Made by a program: the position numbers and the translations under genes | Shown: one piece after another, positions 18,952 to 27,631 of the stretch | Layout: every line of letters begins with the position of its first letter | Numbering within the stretch: position 1 is the first letter of the stretch | From: Arthrospira sp. PCC 9108 | Lineage (GTDB): Bacteria; Cyanobacteriota; Cyanobacteriia; Cyanobacteriales; Microcoleaceae | NCBI GenBank assembly: GCA_016745315.1 | Contig: CP066886.1 | Span: 6,138,501 to 6,202,500 of the forward strand | DNA length: 64,000 nucleotides | Reading direction: 5' to 3' | The notes under the pieces: generated by a model | The model's input: the letters and a program-made list of their open reading frames with translations, nothing else | What the model was told of the DNA's origin: nothing | Database searches by the model: none

Positions 18952-19746
18952 TCAAACCCTCATAAAATAGGATTTAACCCCACTAAAATCGGCTTTAATA
19001 AGCTGTTGTTCGTCAATATAGAAATAAAAATAATCAGAACAATCAAAAGGATGATTAAATTCTAATAATAATTGTCCTTTAGCCTTATCTAAAACTTCTG
19101 GTACATAGGAATGACACTCTGGAAATCCTGCCATTTTAGCGGTAATACCAAAGTCATTTTCTGACTGATAATCTAACAACCATTCGTCAAATTCATCGGC
19201 AATATCTATCAAGTTATCGGGAATACTATTGTAGCAATAATCCCCAAAGACATCCTCTGCTACAGAAAAATCGATTGTATAAATATGGTGATACCATTCA
19301 TCCCTATAACGCTTATCTTGGGTGAAGCTAAAATCTGTGACCAGGGTGCTTTCATCTTGAGAAATTTCTGGGAAATAGATAATCCTGTGTGGTTCTGGAC
19401 CTAGTACACACATGGGTACATCGAGGCTAGAATAGAACTGTAAAAGACCCTGAGATGGTAATTGAAAGCCGGGAATAGAAGGAACATCTGCACAGTTAAT
19501 CTGAAGTAAAAACATCATCATTTCCCCAGTTTGACGATCGCAAGGATACTCCATTCCCTTGGGTAAATAGGGCAACCCTCCGACCTTAGTTTCCCACAAC
19601 TTCAGGGGATCATTACTGAGGTCTTTTGCTAAAAAACCCTGTTTATTAAAAGCCAGATTAATATAGGGTTGCACATGACTAACCAGGAAAGAACGCAGAG
19701 ATTCAAATTCTGGCGGTAGGTCTTCTAACAAGCGAGGTGTTACCAT
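18952..19746 (-). CDS. DUF1963/YwqG-like protein
   Basis: 264 residues. The features of YwqG/DUF1963 proteins are present: KLWETKVGGLPYLPKG near residue 50, then MMMFLLQINCADVPSIPGFQLPSQGLLQFY, and a late LLLEFNHPFDCSDYFYFYIDEQQL. These are soluble proteins of unknown function, often scattered near immunity or accessory genes. It lies 101 bp downstream of ruvA on the same strand. Confidence 0.8.
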   Translation of the reverse strand: MVTPRLLEDLPPEFESLRSFLVSHVQPYINLAFNKQGFLAKDLSNDPLKLWETKVGGLPYLPKGMEYPCDRQTGEMMMFLLQINCADVPSIPGFQLPSQGLLQFYSSLDVPMCVLGPEPHRIIYFPEISQDESTLVTDFSFTQDKRYRDEWYHHIYTIDFSVAEDVFGDYCYNSIPDNLIDIADEFDEWLLDYQSENDFGITAKMAGFPECHSYVPEVLDKAKGQLLLEFNHPFDCSDYFYFYIDEQQLIKADFSGVKSYFMRV

Positions 19747-19847
19747 AAAGAAAACTGCGACGGCGCACAGTGTTAAAGAACTTGATACTGTTTTAGCATA
19801 GTTTGGTTAAAGTTGCACTGTTGATTTGTGCAAGGGTGGCTTTCTGA

Positions 19848-20468
19848 CTATAAAATGGAGATGGCATATTTAATCCAATCTTCTGCACTATTATTTTCGG
19901 CTAAATTAGGATGAGAGGTAATGGCTGTTAATGCTTGCATAACCTCGGAACTTGTATAACCCAAAGCCAACAGAGACATTTCTACTTCCTCTTGGATTTC
20001 TGCACTTAAATTAGATGTAGAAACTGTAGGAAGTCCGGCTTGTTTTCGCCACTCTGATAACTTGGTTTTTAACTCTAGGGTAATCCGTTCGGCTGTCTTT
20101 TTGCCTACTCCCGGAGTTTTAGTTAAAATCCCGGTATTCCCGCCGACAATTGCCTGGACTAAATCCGGTAATTCTAGGGTATCTAAAAGGGCGATCGCCA
20201 ATTGCATACCAATACCACTAACACTGACCAATTGACGAAATAGATCTCGTTCCGCCATACTGCTAAACCCATACAAAACCATCAGATCATCCCGGACTTG
20301 TAGATGAGTAAATACCTGTAAATTTTCGCCAGTTTTAGCATCTAAATTCTGCATCCTGGGTAAAATTTGCAACTCATAACCAACCCCATTAACATCAAGA
20401 TATAAAATAACTCTATTTCCCGTCTTTTTATAAATACCAGCTACAGTGCCATTTAAATAACCAATCAT
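19848..20468 (-). CDS. ruvA: Holliday junction branch migration protein RuvA
   Basis: 206 residues, normal length. RuvA forms the tetramer that binds four-way DNA junctions and loads the RuvB motor. The N-terminal OB fold starts MIGYLNGTVAGIYKK, with the family strand VGYELQI. The two helix-hairpin-helix elements are VSGIGMQLAIALL and TPGVGKKTAERITLELK. The C-terminal RuvB-binding domain contains EVEMSLLALGYTSSEVMQAL. ruvB is not adjacent, as is usual in cyanobacteria. Confidence 0.95.
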   Translation of the reverse strand: MIGYLNGTVAGIYKKTGNRVILYLDVNGVGYELQILPRMQNLDAKTGENLQVFTHLQVRDDLMVLYGFSSMAERDLFRQLVSVSGIGMQLAIALLDTLELPDLVQAIVGGNTGILTKTPGVGKKTAERITLELKTKLSEWRKQAGLPTVSTSNLSAEIQEEVEMSLLALGYTSSEVMQALTAITSHPNLAENNSAEDWIKYAISIL

Positions 20469-20603
20469 AGTCTATTTTACCTCAAATTCTCAAAAATTAA
20501 CCCCTGCTAACTTATCAACCCACTCTGGTTAAGATCACTATTCACGGTTTGACTGTAATTTGCTACGATCGCCAACATACAAAATAGCATTAAGGCAATA
20601 GTT

Positions 20604-21854
20604 TTGAGTAAAAATCGGTTTTGGTCTTGGCTACCTCAACTATCACGCCAAGTGTGGATTTTAGCAGTTGGTCGGCTACTGTCCCAAACGGGAACAGGAT
20701 TTACCCTATTTTACGCGCCAATTTTCTTTGTTAATCAGGTAGGTTTATCCTCAACCGCCGTAGGAATAGCCCTAGGAAGCGCCCAAATTTCGGGGGTAAT
20801 TGGGAGAGTCTTCGGGGGGTCTTGTTGTGACTCTCCTCGCTTCGGTCGGCGCTGGACATTATTGGTATCGGCGATAATTTCTGCCCTCTCATCTTTTGTC
20901 CTAGCATTTACCAGCAATTTTATGATGTTAATTCTCGGCAATTTATTGTTAGGATTAGGCATCGGACTTTACTGGCCAGCCACAGAAACTATAGTGGCTG
21001 ATTTAACGACGGGAAAGACACGCAACGAAGCCTATGCTATCACTCGTTTAGGGGATAATATAGGCCTACAGGTGGGGATTATCATGGGTGGGGTAGTGAT
21101 TGCGACAACGGGAGCTTATCGACTGTTATTTGTGCTAGATGGATTGTCTTTTCTCATCTTTTTTGTAGTGATTTATCTAGCCATAGCCGAAACCTACCAA
21201 GCCCCTATTATATCAACAGATACCGAATCCGGTCAATCTTCTAATAGTTGGATGGTGGCTTTAAGCGATCGCACTTTATTAATTTATGTAGCAGTCAATA
21301 TTTTATTTACCTTCTATATGTCACAAATTCATAGCACCATTCCCCTATATCTTAACAACTTTGTGAAAGCCGAACTTTCCAGCATCACTATTAGCGCCCT
21401 GTTTGCTGGACACACAGCGATCGCCATCTTACTTTTATTACCCATGTCCCACATTCTTAATCCTCTCAGTCGTCCCCACGCCCTAATTGTATCGGCTATA
21501 TTATGGGGAATAGGTTTTTTAATTACCGGGTTAATGGGAATCGTTGAAACCGGCACTTTAACCCTAGCTATTCTAGGATTAGGAATTTTAGCGATCGCCA
21601 CAGTTACTTATAGCCCCGCCGCCTCTTCCTTAGCCGCTAATCTCGCCCCTGACCCCCTGCGAGGAATTTATTTAGCCATTAATTCTCAATGTTGGGCGAT
21701 CGGTTATTTAATCGGCCCCCCTCTAGGGGGATTAGCCCTTGATCAAACCCCGGAAATTATTAGCCAATTTTGGTTAGGATTAGCCCTAAGTGTCTTGATA
21801 GCGATCGCCATTTTACAGCATCTACATAAAACCATGAACCATCTCAACAACTAA
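20604..21854 (+). CDS. MFS transporter
   Basis: 416 residues with about twelve membrane helices, so a full-length major facilitator. The signature loop between helices 2 and 3 reads GRVFGGSCCDSPRFGRRW. The start is a TTG at 20604; no upstream in-frame ATG is better, and the first helix follows at about residue 14. Substrate unknown: the family includes drug and sugar efflux pumps. It converges with the JAMM peptidase gene, and the stop codons overlap by 4 bp. Confidence 0.85.
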   Translation: MSKNRFWSWLPQLSRQVWILAVGRLLSQTGTGFTLFYAPIFFVNQVGLSSTAVGIALGSAQISGVIGRVFGGSCCDSPRFGRRWTLLVSAIISALSSFVLAFTSNFMMLILGNLLLGLGIGLYWPATETIVADLTTGKTRNEAYAITRLGDNIGLQVGIIMGGVVIATTGAYRLLFVLDGLSFLIFFVVIYLAIAETYQAPIISTDTESGQSSNSWMVALSDRTLLIYVAVNILFTFYMSQIHSTIPLYLNNFVKAELSSITISALFAGHTAIAILLLLPMSHILNPLSRPHALIVSAILWGIGFLITGLMGIVETGTLTLAILGLGILAIATVTYSPAASSLAANLAPDPLRGIYLAINSQCWAIGYLIGPPLGGLALDQTPEIISQFWLGLALSVLIAIAILQHLHKTMNHLNN

Positions 21855-22321
21855 TCCCTATATATCAATTCTTCAGCCTCAAACTCATGGTTAGCATCTA
21901 AACACCAGTTGAGAAAGTCAGTAGAATTACCCCCGATCACAGAAACAATAATATAGGAGTATTCCGACCAAGCACAAACCCGATCAAATTCGGAGGGAAT
22001 CGCAGGATGATCGGGGTGCGAATGATATATACCAATAATTGAAAGATGGCGATCGCGTCCCTCTTTTTGCGCTTTCATTAACGCTTCTGGGGCGATCGTA
22101 AAACGTTCTTGGCGAGTGGCTATATTGGGGCTATTGTCTAACCCTTGGAATACCTCAGCAGTGGCTGGACTCCAAACATTTTGCATCGGCCAAACTTCCA
22201 TAATCATTTTGCGATCGCCTAAGTCTTGCCGCCCCATCAGCAAACCACAACACTCCTGGGGATAACTTTTTTCGGCATAATTCCGAATTTGAGCAACTTG
22301 TTCAGAGGTTATAATTAACAT
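21851..22321 (-). CDS. M67-family (JAMM/Mov34) metallopeptidase
   Basis: 156 residues. The JAMM zinc motif is complete: HSHPDHPAIPSEFD (His-x-His...Ser-x2-Asp), with a preceding CCGLLMG strand and the upstream Glu expected from the family. Bacterial stand-alone JAMM proteins cleave isopeptide-like bonds, for example trimming ubiquitin-like sulphur carriers. No carrier protein gene is adjacent, so the substrate is unknown. It is upstream-flanked by the propeller protein at 22352 on the same strand (30-bp gap). Confidence 0.85.
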   Translation of the reverse strand: MLIITSEQVAQIRNYAEKSYPQECCGLLMGRQDLGDRKMIMEVWPMQNVWSPATAEVFQGLDNSPNIATRQERFTIAPEALMKAQKEGRDRHLSIIGIYHSHPDHPAIPSEFDRVCAWSEYSYIIVSVIGGNSTDFLNWCLDANHEFEAEELIYRD

Positions 22322-22351
22322 AATTTTTGCATCAATTCACCATCTACTTTC

Positions 22352-23872
22352 CTAGGGTAGCCATCGCGGGTTAAATCCCAAAAACGGCAATTCTTCCGGT
22401 TTCCATTGAGAAACATTAGCATCTGGTGAACTATCCGTTACTAAAGGCAATAACCACAGGCGACTCGTGGTAATAGTATCCCCCCCATCAGTACGAGGTC
22501 GGTTTTCTATCTCTTCATCCATAATTCTAGTTACAGTTTGATCAAACAGTAAAGCCAGACCATCGGGAGATAAACTCAGATTAATTTGTTGCTGATTCGG
22601 TAAAATTACCAGAGGGAAAATCTCCTCAGTTTTTAAGTCGATCGCCACAATATAAGGCTGTTCTGTGTATTCCTCATTATCCTCCATTAGCTCCGTAATG
22701 AGAGCATAAATAATCGTCTGGCTAGGGTCAAACTCAATACTCAGAATATTGCCAAACTCAGCAGTTCTATATAATTCCCGTTCATTACCTACCGTATCCA
22801 CCACAAACAGCGATCTGGTTCCATCGGAATTAAACTTGAGTAACCCCGCCGCCGAACCATCCGCAGCAAACCCCAAAACCTGACCAAACTTAGGTAAATA
22901 TTCCAGCACCTCAGCATTGGGTTCTAAGGGTAAAATACTCGTCAGATCTGGACCTTGGGAAATCAGCAAAGATTTGCTATCAGGTGCAATCATAAAATTT
23001 CCCCCCTGAGTTTGTAAAGGTCTCGGAGAACGTCCCTCCCGAATCACCCAAGGACTAGCATCAACCGGATTTTTTTTGTTGACCCGCTGCACAACAATCA
23101 CCTTACCATCACCAGACAAATCAAATCGGAGGTTACTGTAATATTTGTTATCCAAAATTGTTTCTAACTGACCACGATGTTGAGGCGCTGAAGAACCTTG
23201 ACCGATAGATTCAGGGTTAATACCAGTCATCACAGTATACAATTGTGGGTCAAACTGTCCACTACTACGATCGCCTCTTTCTATGGCTAAAAACAAAATG
23301 CGATCGCCCCTCGGATAAGGTTCAAACTGTATCACCGTTAAATTTTCAGGAGTTAAAGCCACAGGTGTAGGGTCCTGAGACAAATTCACCAGCATCAGTC
23401 TCCCTTCCTGGTCTCCTTCCACCCCAATATATACAAAAGCGCGATCGCGACTACGAAAATAGCCCGTAAACGGTTCAATTAACTGACCTTCCTGATTCTC
23501 ATATAATTGATCTGTTACCCCTTGTAACTGCACACTGAAAGGCGTACCATAGGGAACCGGATCAAGCAAAGTATAAGCCATGCGTTTTCCCGCCCAACTG
23601 ATTTTTCCCGGTAAAGGCGGGTCAATGCGGAGATTTCTCTCTACCCCCTCCCGGTCCATCGGACGGTTAAATGTCAACAGAAACGCCCTATCTTCCGCCC
23701 CTACCTGTCTATTTGCCCAACTGAACTCTCGCACACGAGGAATAGTGCGATCGCCACTCAAAACCACCCCCAAAATTAACACACCCAAAACTAACATCAA
23801 AGTTATCGCCGCTCGATCCAACGGTTGACTTTTTTCCGCCAAATTCCTCAATTTAGATGGAAAGCTGGTCAT
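22352..23872 (-). CDS. Membrane-anchored Ig-like / beta-propeller protein
   Basis: 506 residues. A membrane helix or signal anchor at about residues 20-41 (AAITLMLVLGVLILGVVL) is followed by an Ig-like Big_5-type domain (FLLTFNRPMDREGVERNLRIDPPLPGKISW) and then a region of repeated strands with TolB-like or WD40-like character (SLSPDGLALLFDQ, FDLSGDGKVIVVQ, MIAPDSKSLLISQ). The bulk should be outside the cytoplasmic membrane. No catalytic motif is seen and the function is unknown. It is probably co-transcribed with the JAMM peptidase gene. Confidence 0.65.
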   Translation of the reverse strand: MTSFPSKLRNLAEKSQPLDRAAITLMLVLGVLILGVVLSGDRTIPRVREFSWANRQVGAEDRAFLLTFNRPMDREGVERNLRIDPPLPGKISWAGKRMAYTLLDPVPYGTPFSVQLQGVTDQLYENQEGQLIEPFTGYFRSRDRAFVYIGVEGDQEGRLMLVNLSQDPTPVALTPENLTVIQFEPYPRGDRILFLAIERGDRSSGQFDPQLYTVMTGINPESIGQGSSAPQHRGQLETILDNKYYSNLRFDLSGDGKVIVVQRVNKKNPVDASPWVIREGRSPRPLQTQGGNFMIAPDSKSLLISQGPDLTSILPLEPNAEVLEYLPKFGQVLGFAADGSAAGLLKFNSDGTRSLFVVDTVGNERELYRTAEFGNILSIEFDPSQTIIYALITELMEDNEEYTEQPYIVAIDLKTEEIFPLVILPNQQQINLSLSPDGLALLFDQTVTRIMDEEIENRPRTDGGDTITTSRLWLLPLVTDSSPDANVSQWKPEELPFLGFNPRWLP

Positions 23873-23927
23873 AGTCCCTCTATATTATGCTTATGATCCT
23901 GTCCTAAATTAGCACAACTCTCAAAAT

Positions 23928-24842
23928 TCAGTCATCACTGATAGACAATTTCACAGGTTTAGCCGTTTCTGCCATCTTAATTAATTCATGAATTTGGGTG
24001 TCTTTATTCACCTGAATACGAGAAACTCGGAACGGATTTCTTAACTGAGTTGGTTGAGAAACTCGATGATCATAAAGATACCCAGTTAAATGATAGCCTC
24101 TCAGATATCTTTCTAATTGAGCAGATAACGCACCAAAAGGATAAGCAATATGAGCAGCCACTAATTGATTACGATCTAAATCTTGCGTACATTCCCGCAA
24201 TTTAGATTTACCCTTTTCTAACTCAATCTGTAAATTATTAGCATCTAGTTTAGTCAGATTTTGATGAGAATAGCCGTGAGACTGAATATCATAATATCCC
24301 CTTTCAAAACCATCTCGTAAATCCTCACAACTCATGTGGGGAATATAGGGAGGAATATTAACCCCCATATAAGCCGGATTCAAAAATAAAACCACCTTCA
24401 CTTTTTCCCGGTAAATATATTCCAAGTCTTTTAATATTGGCAGTACATGATCATGAATACCAGTATAACCATCATCAAAGCTAATCATCACTGGTTTGCG
24501 GTTTTCATACTCAGCCGGTATAGGTTGAGACTTTTGGATAAAATGAACAAACAAATCCTGGCTAGACAGAAACCAATAATCATTAACTACTAGGTAATTC
24601 AAAAAACTATAAAGCTGGAGTTTTTCGTAATCTGTACTAACTAGGGGACGCTGGGATTGAACTAACTCTTCTCTGGTGTCAACAATATCATGAAATCCAA
24701 AGATAGGAACTCTCACCCATGGAGATTTACTAGCACCGGAAACACTTAGACTTAGTACACTTAACAGTAATAGCCAGATACTGCGTATAGATAGCCTTTT
24801 CGCAATTATTAATATCTCCACCAACCTGTTAATATTAGTCAT
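23928..24842 (-). CDS. Secreted or anchored polysaccharide deacetylase
   Basis: 304 residues. An N-terminal hydrophobic segment (SIWLLLLSVLSLSVSG, residues 22-37) suggests export. The NodB motifs are ISFDDGYTGIHD (Asp pair) and SHGYSHQNL (His-x3-His); the region IAYPFGAL supplies the later aromatic/Pro motif. It is unrelated in detail to the deacetylase at 4265, which is shorter. It probably acts on extracellular or wall polysaccharide (inference). Confidence 0.8.
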   Translation of the reverse strand: MTNINRLVEILIIAKRLSIRSIWLLLLSVLSLSVSGASKSPWVRVPIFGFHDIVDTREELVQSQRPLVSTDYEKLQLYSFLNYLVVNDYWFLSSQDLFVHFIQKSQPIPAEYENRKPVMISFDDGYTGIHDHVLPILKDLEYIYREKVKVVLFLNPAYMGVNIPPYIPHMSCEDLRDGFERGYYDIQSHGYSHQNLTKLDANNLQIELEKGKSKLRECTQDLDRNQLVAAHIAYPFGALSAQLERYLRGYHLTGYLYDHRVSQPTQLRNPFRVSRIQVNKDTQIHELIKMAETAKPVKLSISDD

Positions 24843-24915
24843 TAAATTGACACCTTATTTAATGGTTTTCTGTCTCCATATTTCTCTCCCCAACCCTCTC
24901 CCAGAGAGAGTTAGA

Positions 24916-26271
24916 TTATCCATTATCCACCCATCCTCTCATTTTACCAGGATTGAGTAAACCTAGAGGATCATATTTTTGTTTAAAGTTTAATTGTTGT
25001 AGATCAACCTTCTTCATTCCCCCATCTTCCAAAATGTAGGTATGGGGATTAAAAATAATTGCCCCTCGGTCTTCATGATATTGGATAATTTCGTTTAACC
25101 TAGCTTCATTCGTAAATCGGACAATTTGTAACCCGGCTGGGTGTAAATTTCCCCCAGTACGCAGAAACTCCAAATGCTGAATCACCTCATCCCCAAAATA
25201 ATCATAACATTCCTGAATCAATTTTAATTCTGGGTCGGCTGGAAATAGGGTTTGCAAATAGGTTAAAGATGGGTCTATACTGCGAGCGTGTAAAGTCGTA
25301 TGATTCCAGGTAAACTCGATGATAGTTGTACCCTTTACCGTCTCCTGGGTGGATTTTTGATAGCAGATTTTACCCTGAAAATTTTTAATCAATTCTTGTA
25401 AAGGTTCCAGGCTAGTTTCAGCCACCATTAACAGTGCCGCCTGTTCACCAGATGGGATAATATCACGAAAAGGAATAAAATAGGATGGAATTGGGGCGGC
25501 GCAAATGGAAACTAATTTTTTGATAATGCCATCAGACTGACTTAAAGCCTGACCGAATTTAGCAGCATTCATAAACTCCTTAAAGGTGACAATTAACTCC
25601 GTCCAAGGATATACGGGTGCTAGGGGTATTTCTAATTGGGTAATAATCCCATTAGTACCATAAGCGTGATTAATATTCTGCACGGCATCTCCCCTCAGTT
25701 CAATTATCCGAGGTTCTGCTTCTAAAGTGACAACACGGACGGCGTGAAGGTTGCCATTATCCCGTAATTGTCCATAAGTAATTGAACCAATACCACCACT
25801 ACCACCACCAATAAAACCCCCAATAGTGGCTGTCCGATAGGTAGAGGGAAACATCCGCATTTCCCAACCAATTTCGCGAGTTTTTTTATCTAATGCTGCT
25901 AGTTTAACCCCTGGTTCTACACAGGCTAAACCTGGCTTCATCCAGACTATATTATTCATTTTAGACATATCTAAAATTACCCCACCTTTCAGGGGTACAC
26001 ACTGCCCATAATTCCCGGTTCCCGCCCCCCTAACCGTTAGGGGTATTTCAGAGTCAACGCAGAGTTTAGCTACTTTTAAAACTTCCGATTCCGAACGGGG
26101 CAGCACTACAATATCACCCGTTTTATCTTGTAAAAGCGGTTGTAAAATGGGGCTAAAGTGGTAGTAGTCTTGGGATAGTTTGGCTACCTGAGTGCGATCG
26201 CTTATCGTTTCAATCTCTCCTAACAGGGCACAAAACTCATCCCAGTTTTGCTTGTCACTTGCTCGAGTCAT
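24916..26271 (-). CDS. FAD-binding oxidoreductase (GlcD/vanillyl-alcohol-oxidase fold)
   Basis: 451 residues. The FAD-binding type 4 domain spans about residues 50-230, with VVLPRSESEVLKVAKLC, PLTVRGAGTGNYGQCVPLKGGVILDMS and the GGFIGGGSGGIGSITYGQLRDN phosphate loop. The C-terminal part ends YDPLGLLNPGKMRGW, the usual closing motif of GlcD-like enzymes. It is likely a soluble flavin dehydrogenase of a hydroxy acid or similar substrate, which is unknown. Confidence 0.8.
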   Translation of the reverse strand: MTRASDKQNWDEFCALLGEIETISDRTQVAKLSQDYYHFSPILQPLLQDKTGDIVVLPRSESEVLKVAKLCVDSEIPLTVRGAGTGNYGQCVPLKGGVILDMSKMNNIVWMKPGLACVEPGVKLAALDKKTREIGWEMRMFPSTYRTATIGGFIGGGSGGIGSITYGQLRDNGNLHAVRVVTLEAEPRIIELRGDAVQNINHAYGTNGIITQLEIPLAPVYPWTELIVTFKEFMNAAKFGQALSQSDGIIKKLVSICAAPIPSYFIPFRDIIPSGEQAALLMVAETSLEPLQELIKNFQGKICYQKSTQETVKGTTIIEFTWNHTTLHARSIDPSLTYLQTLFPADPELKLIQECYDYFGDEVIQHLEFLRTGGNLHPAGLQIVRFTNEARLNEIIQYHEDRGAIIFNPHTYILEDGGMKKVDLQQLNFKQKYDPLGLLNPGKMRGWVDNG

Positions 26272-26379
26272 TTCCCTTTACCTAGAATTTAAATTCACCG
26301 CACATCCCCATTAGCAAATTACCAGATGTCTCTACCAAAAACCCAGTTTTTATTGATTGCTGATTTGTGGATATTGTGC

Positions 26380-26398
26380 TATGCTATATTTTAGCATA
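26380..26398. promoter_or_regulatory. Perfect inverted repeat upstream of dprA
   Basis: TATGCTA / TAGCATA, 7 bp each with the 5-nt spacer TATTT, ends 34 bp before the dprA ATG. Its AT-rich symmetric form and position suit an operator or a -10-overlapping element. No protein is known to bind it. Confidence 0.4.
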
Positions 26399-26432
26399 TA
26401 CTGGTTAAATACAATTTTTATCAAAGTCCCAA

Positions 26433-27566
26433 ATGTCTGAGGAACGGGTTTACTGGCTGGCATGGTCACAAATTCATGGTATCGGCCCCATCACCCTTCA
26501 AAGATTACAGGAAAGGTTCGGAAGTCTGGCCACCGCTTGGCAGGCATCCCCCATGGAATTAGGTTCTGTAGAAGGGTTCGGAAGACAGAGTTTAGAAAAA
26601 GTAATCACTGAGCGATCGCAAATTAACCCCCAGCAACTATTCCAAAATCATCTGATTAAAAATCCTAACTTTTGGACTCCCGCCGACCCAGATTATCCTC
26701 GGCTTTTATCAGAAATACCCTCCCCACCACCAGTGCTTTATTACCGAGGAATAATCAACCCCCAAGAAAATCAAGGTCATTTCCCCACCATTGGCATTGT
26801 AGGAACCCGCAACCCCACAGAATACGGACGACACTGGACCCGCAAAATTAGCAGCACCCTAGCACATCATGGCTTTATTATTGTATCAGGAATGGCAGCA
26901 GGTATCGACACAGAGGCTCATCGCAGTTGTTTAGAAGCAGGAGGACGTACCCTAGCCGTTTTAGGCACTGGAGTTGATATTGCTTATCCCAAACAAAATC
27001 GCCCCCTTTGTGAACAGGTATTAAAACAGGGATTATTAATTAGTGAATTTCCCAGTGGCACCAGACCCAACGCTACTAATTTTCCCCGACGTAACCGCAT
27101 TATTGCTGGGTTGAGTCGGGTAGTATTTGTCATGGAAGCACCCCAACGTTCAGGAGCCTTAATTACTGCCCGTATTGCCAATGAATTTGTCCGAGATGTT
27201 TATGTTTTACCAGCTCGTTTAGATGATGAGAAATCCCACGGTTGTCTAAAGTTAATTGATGGTGGTGCTGGCGTGATTCCCGTGGACATAGAACAACTCC
27301 TAGAACAACTTGGCGCTATCCCTCAATTAGACACGCCTACCCAGCTTCCCCTATGGCAACCACAAACAAAACCCCTACCAGAATCTCCTAATTTAGACCC
27401 AGATTTAGCTAAAATCTTAAATGCGATCGCCTCCCAACCCACACCATTTGATCTCATTGTCGAACAGTGTGGAATCGATGCCGGAACTGTCTCTAGCCAA
27501 TTATTACAATTAGAATTATTAGAGTTGGTTACTCAGCTTCCCGGAATGCGATATCAGAGACTATAA
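26433..27566 (+). CDS. dprA: DNA-processing protein DprA
   Basis: 377 residues. DprA binds incoming single-stranded DNA during natural transformation and loads RecA. It has an N-terminal helix-hairpin-helix (IHGIGPITLQRLQERFG), the Rossmann core with GIVGTRNPTEYGR, IVSGMAAGIDTEAHR, LAVLGTGVDIAYPKQNR and FPRRNRIIAGLS, and a C-terminal winged helix (LDPDLAKILNAIASQPTPFDLI). Length and motif order are complete. It is a stand-alone gene with a symmetric element just upstream. Confidence 0.95.
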   Translation: MSEERVYWLAWSQIHGIGPITLQRLQERFGSLATAWQASPMELGSVEGFGRQSLEKVITERSQINPQQLFQNHLIKNPNFWTPADPDYPRLLSEIPSPPPVLYYRGIINPQENQGHFPTIGIVGTRNPTEYGRHWTRKISSTLAHHGFIIVSGMAAGIDTEAHRSCLEAGGRTLAVLGTGVDIAYPKQNRPLCEQVLKQGLLISEFPSGTRPNATNFPRRNRIIAGLSRVVFVMEAPQRSGALITARIANEFVRDVYVLPARLDDEKSHGCLKLIDGGAGVIPVDIEQLLEQLGAIPQLDTPTQLPLWQPQTKPLPESPNLDPDLAKILNAIASQPTPFDLIVEQCGIDAGTVSSQLLQLELLELVTQLPGMRYQRL

Positions 27567-27631
27567 TCAATCCCCACTTTCCTCATGAATAAACTGATAA
27601 AATACCATCATATTTTACCATTATCACCATC

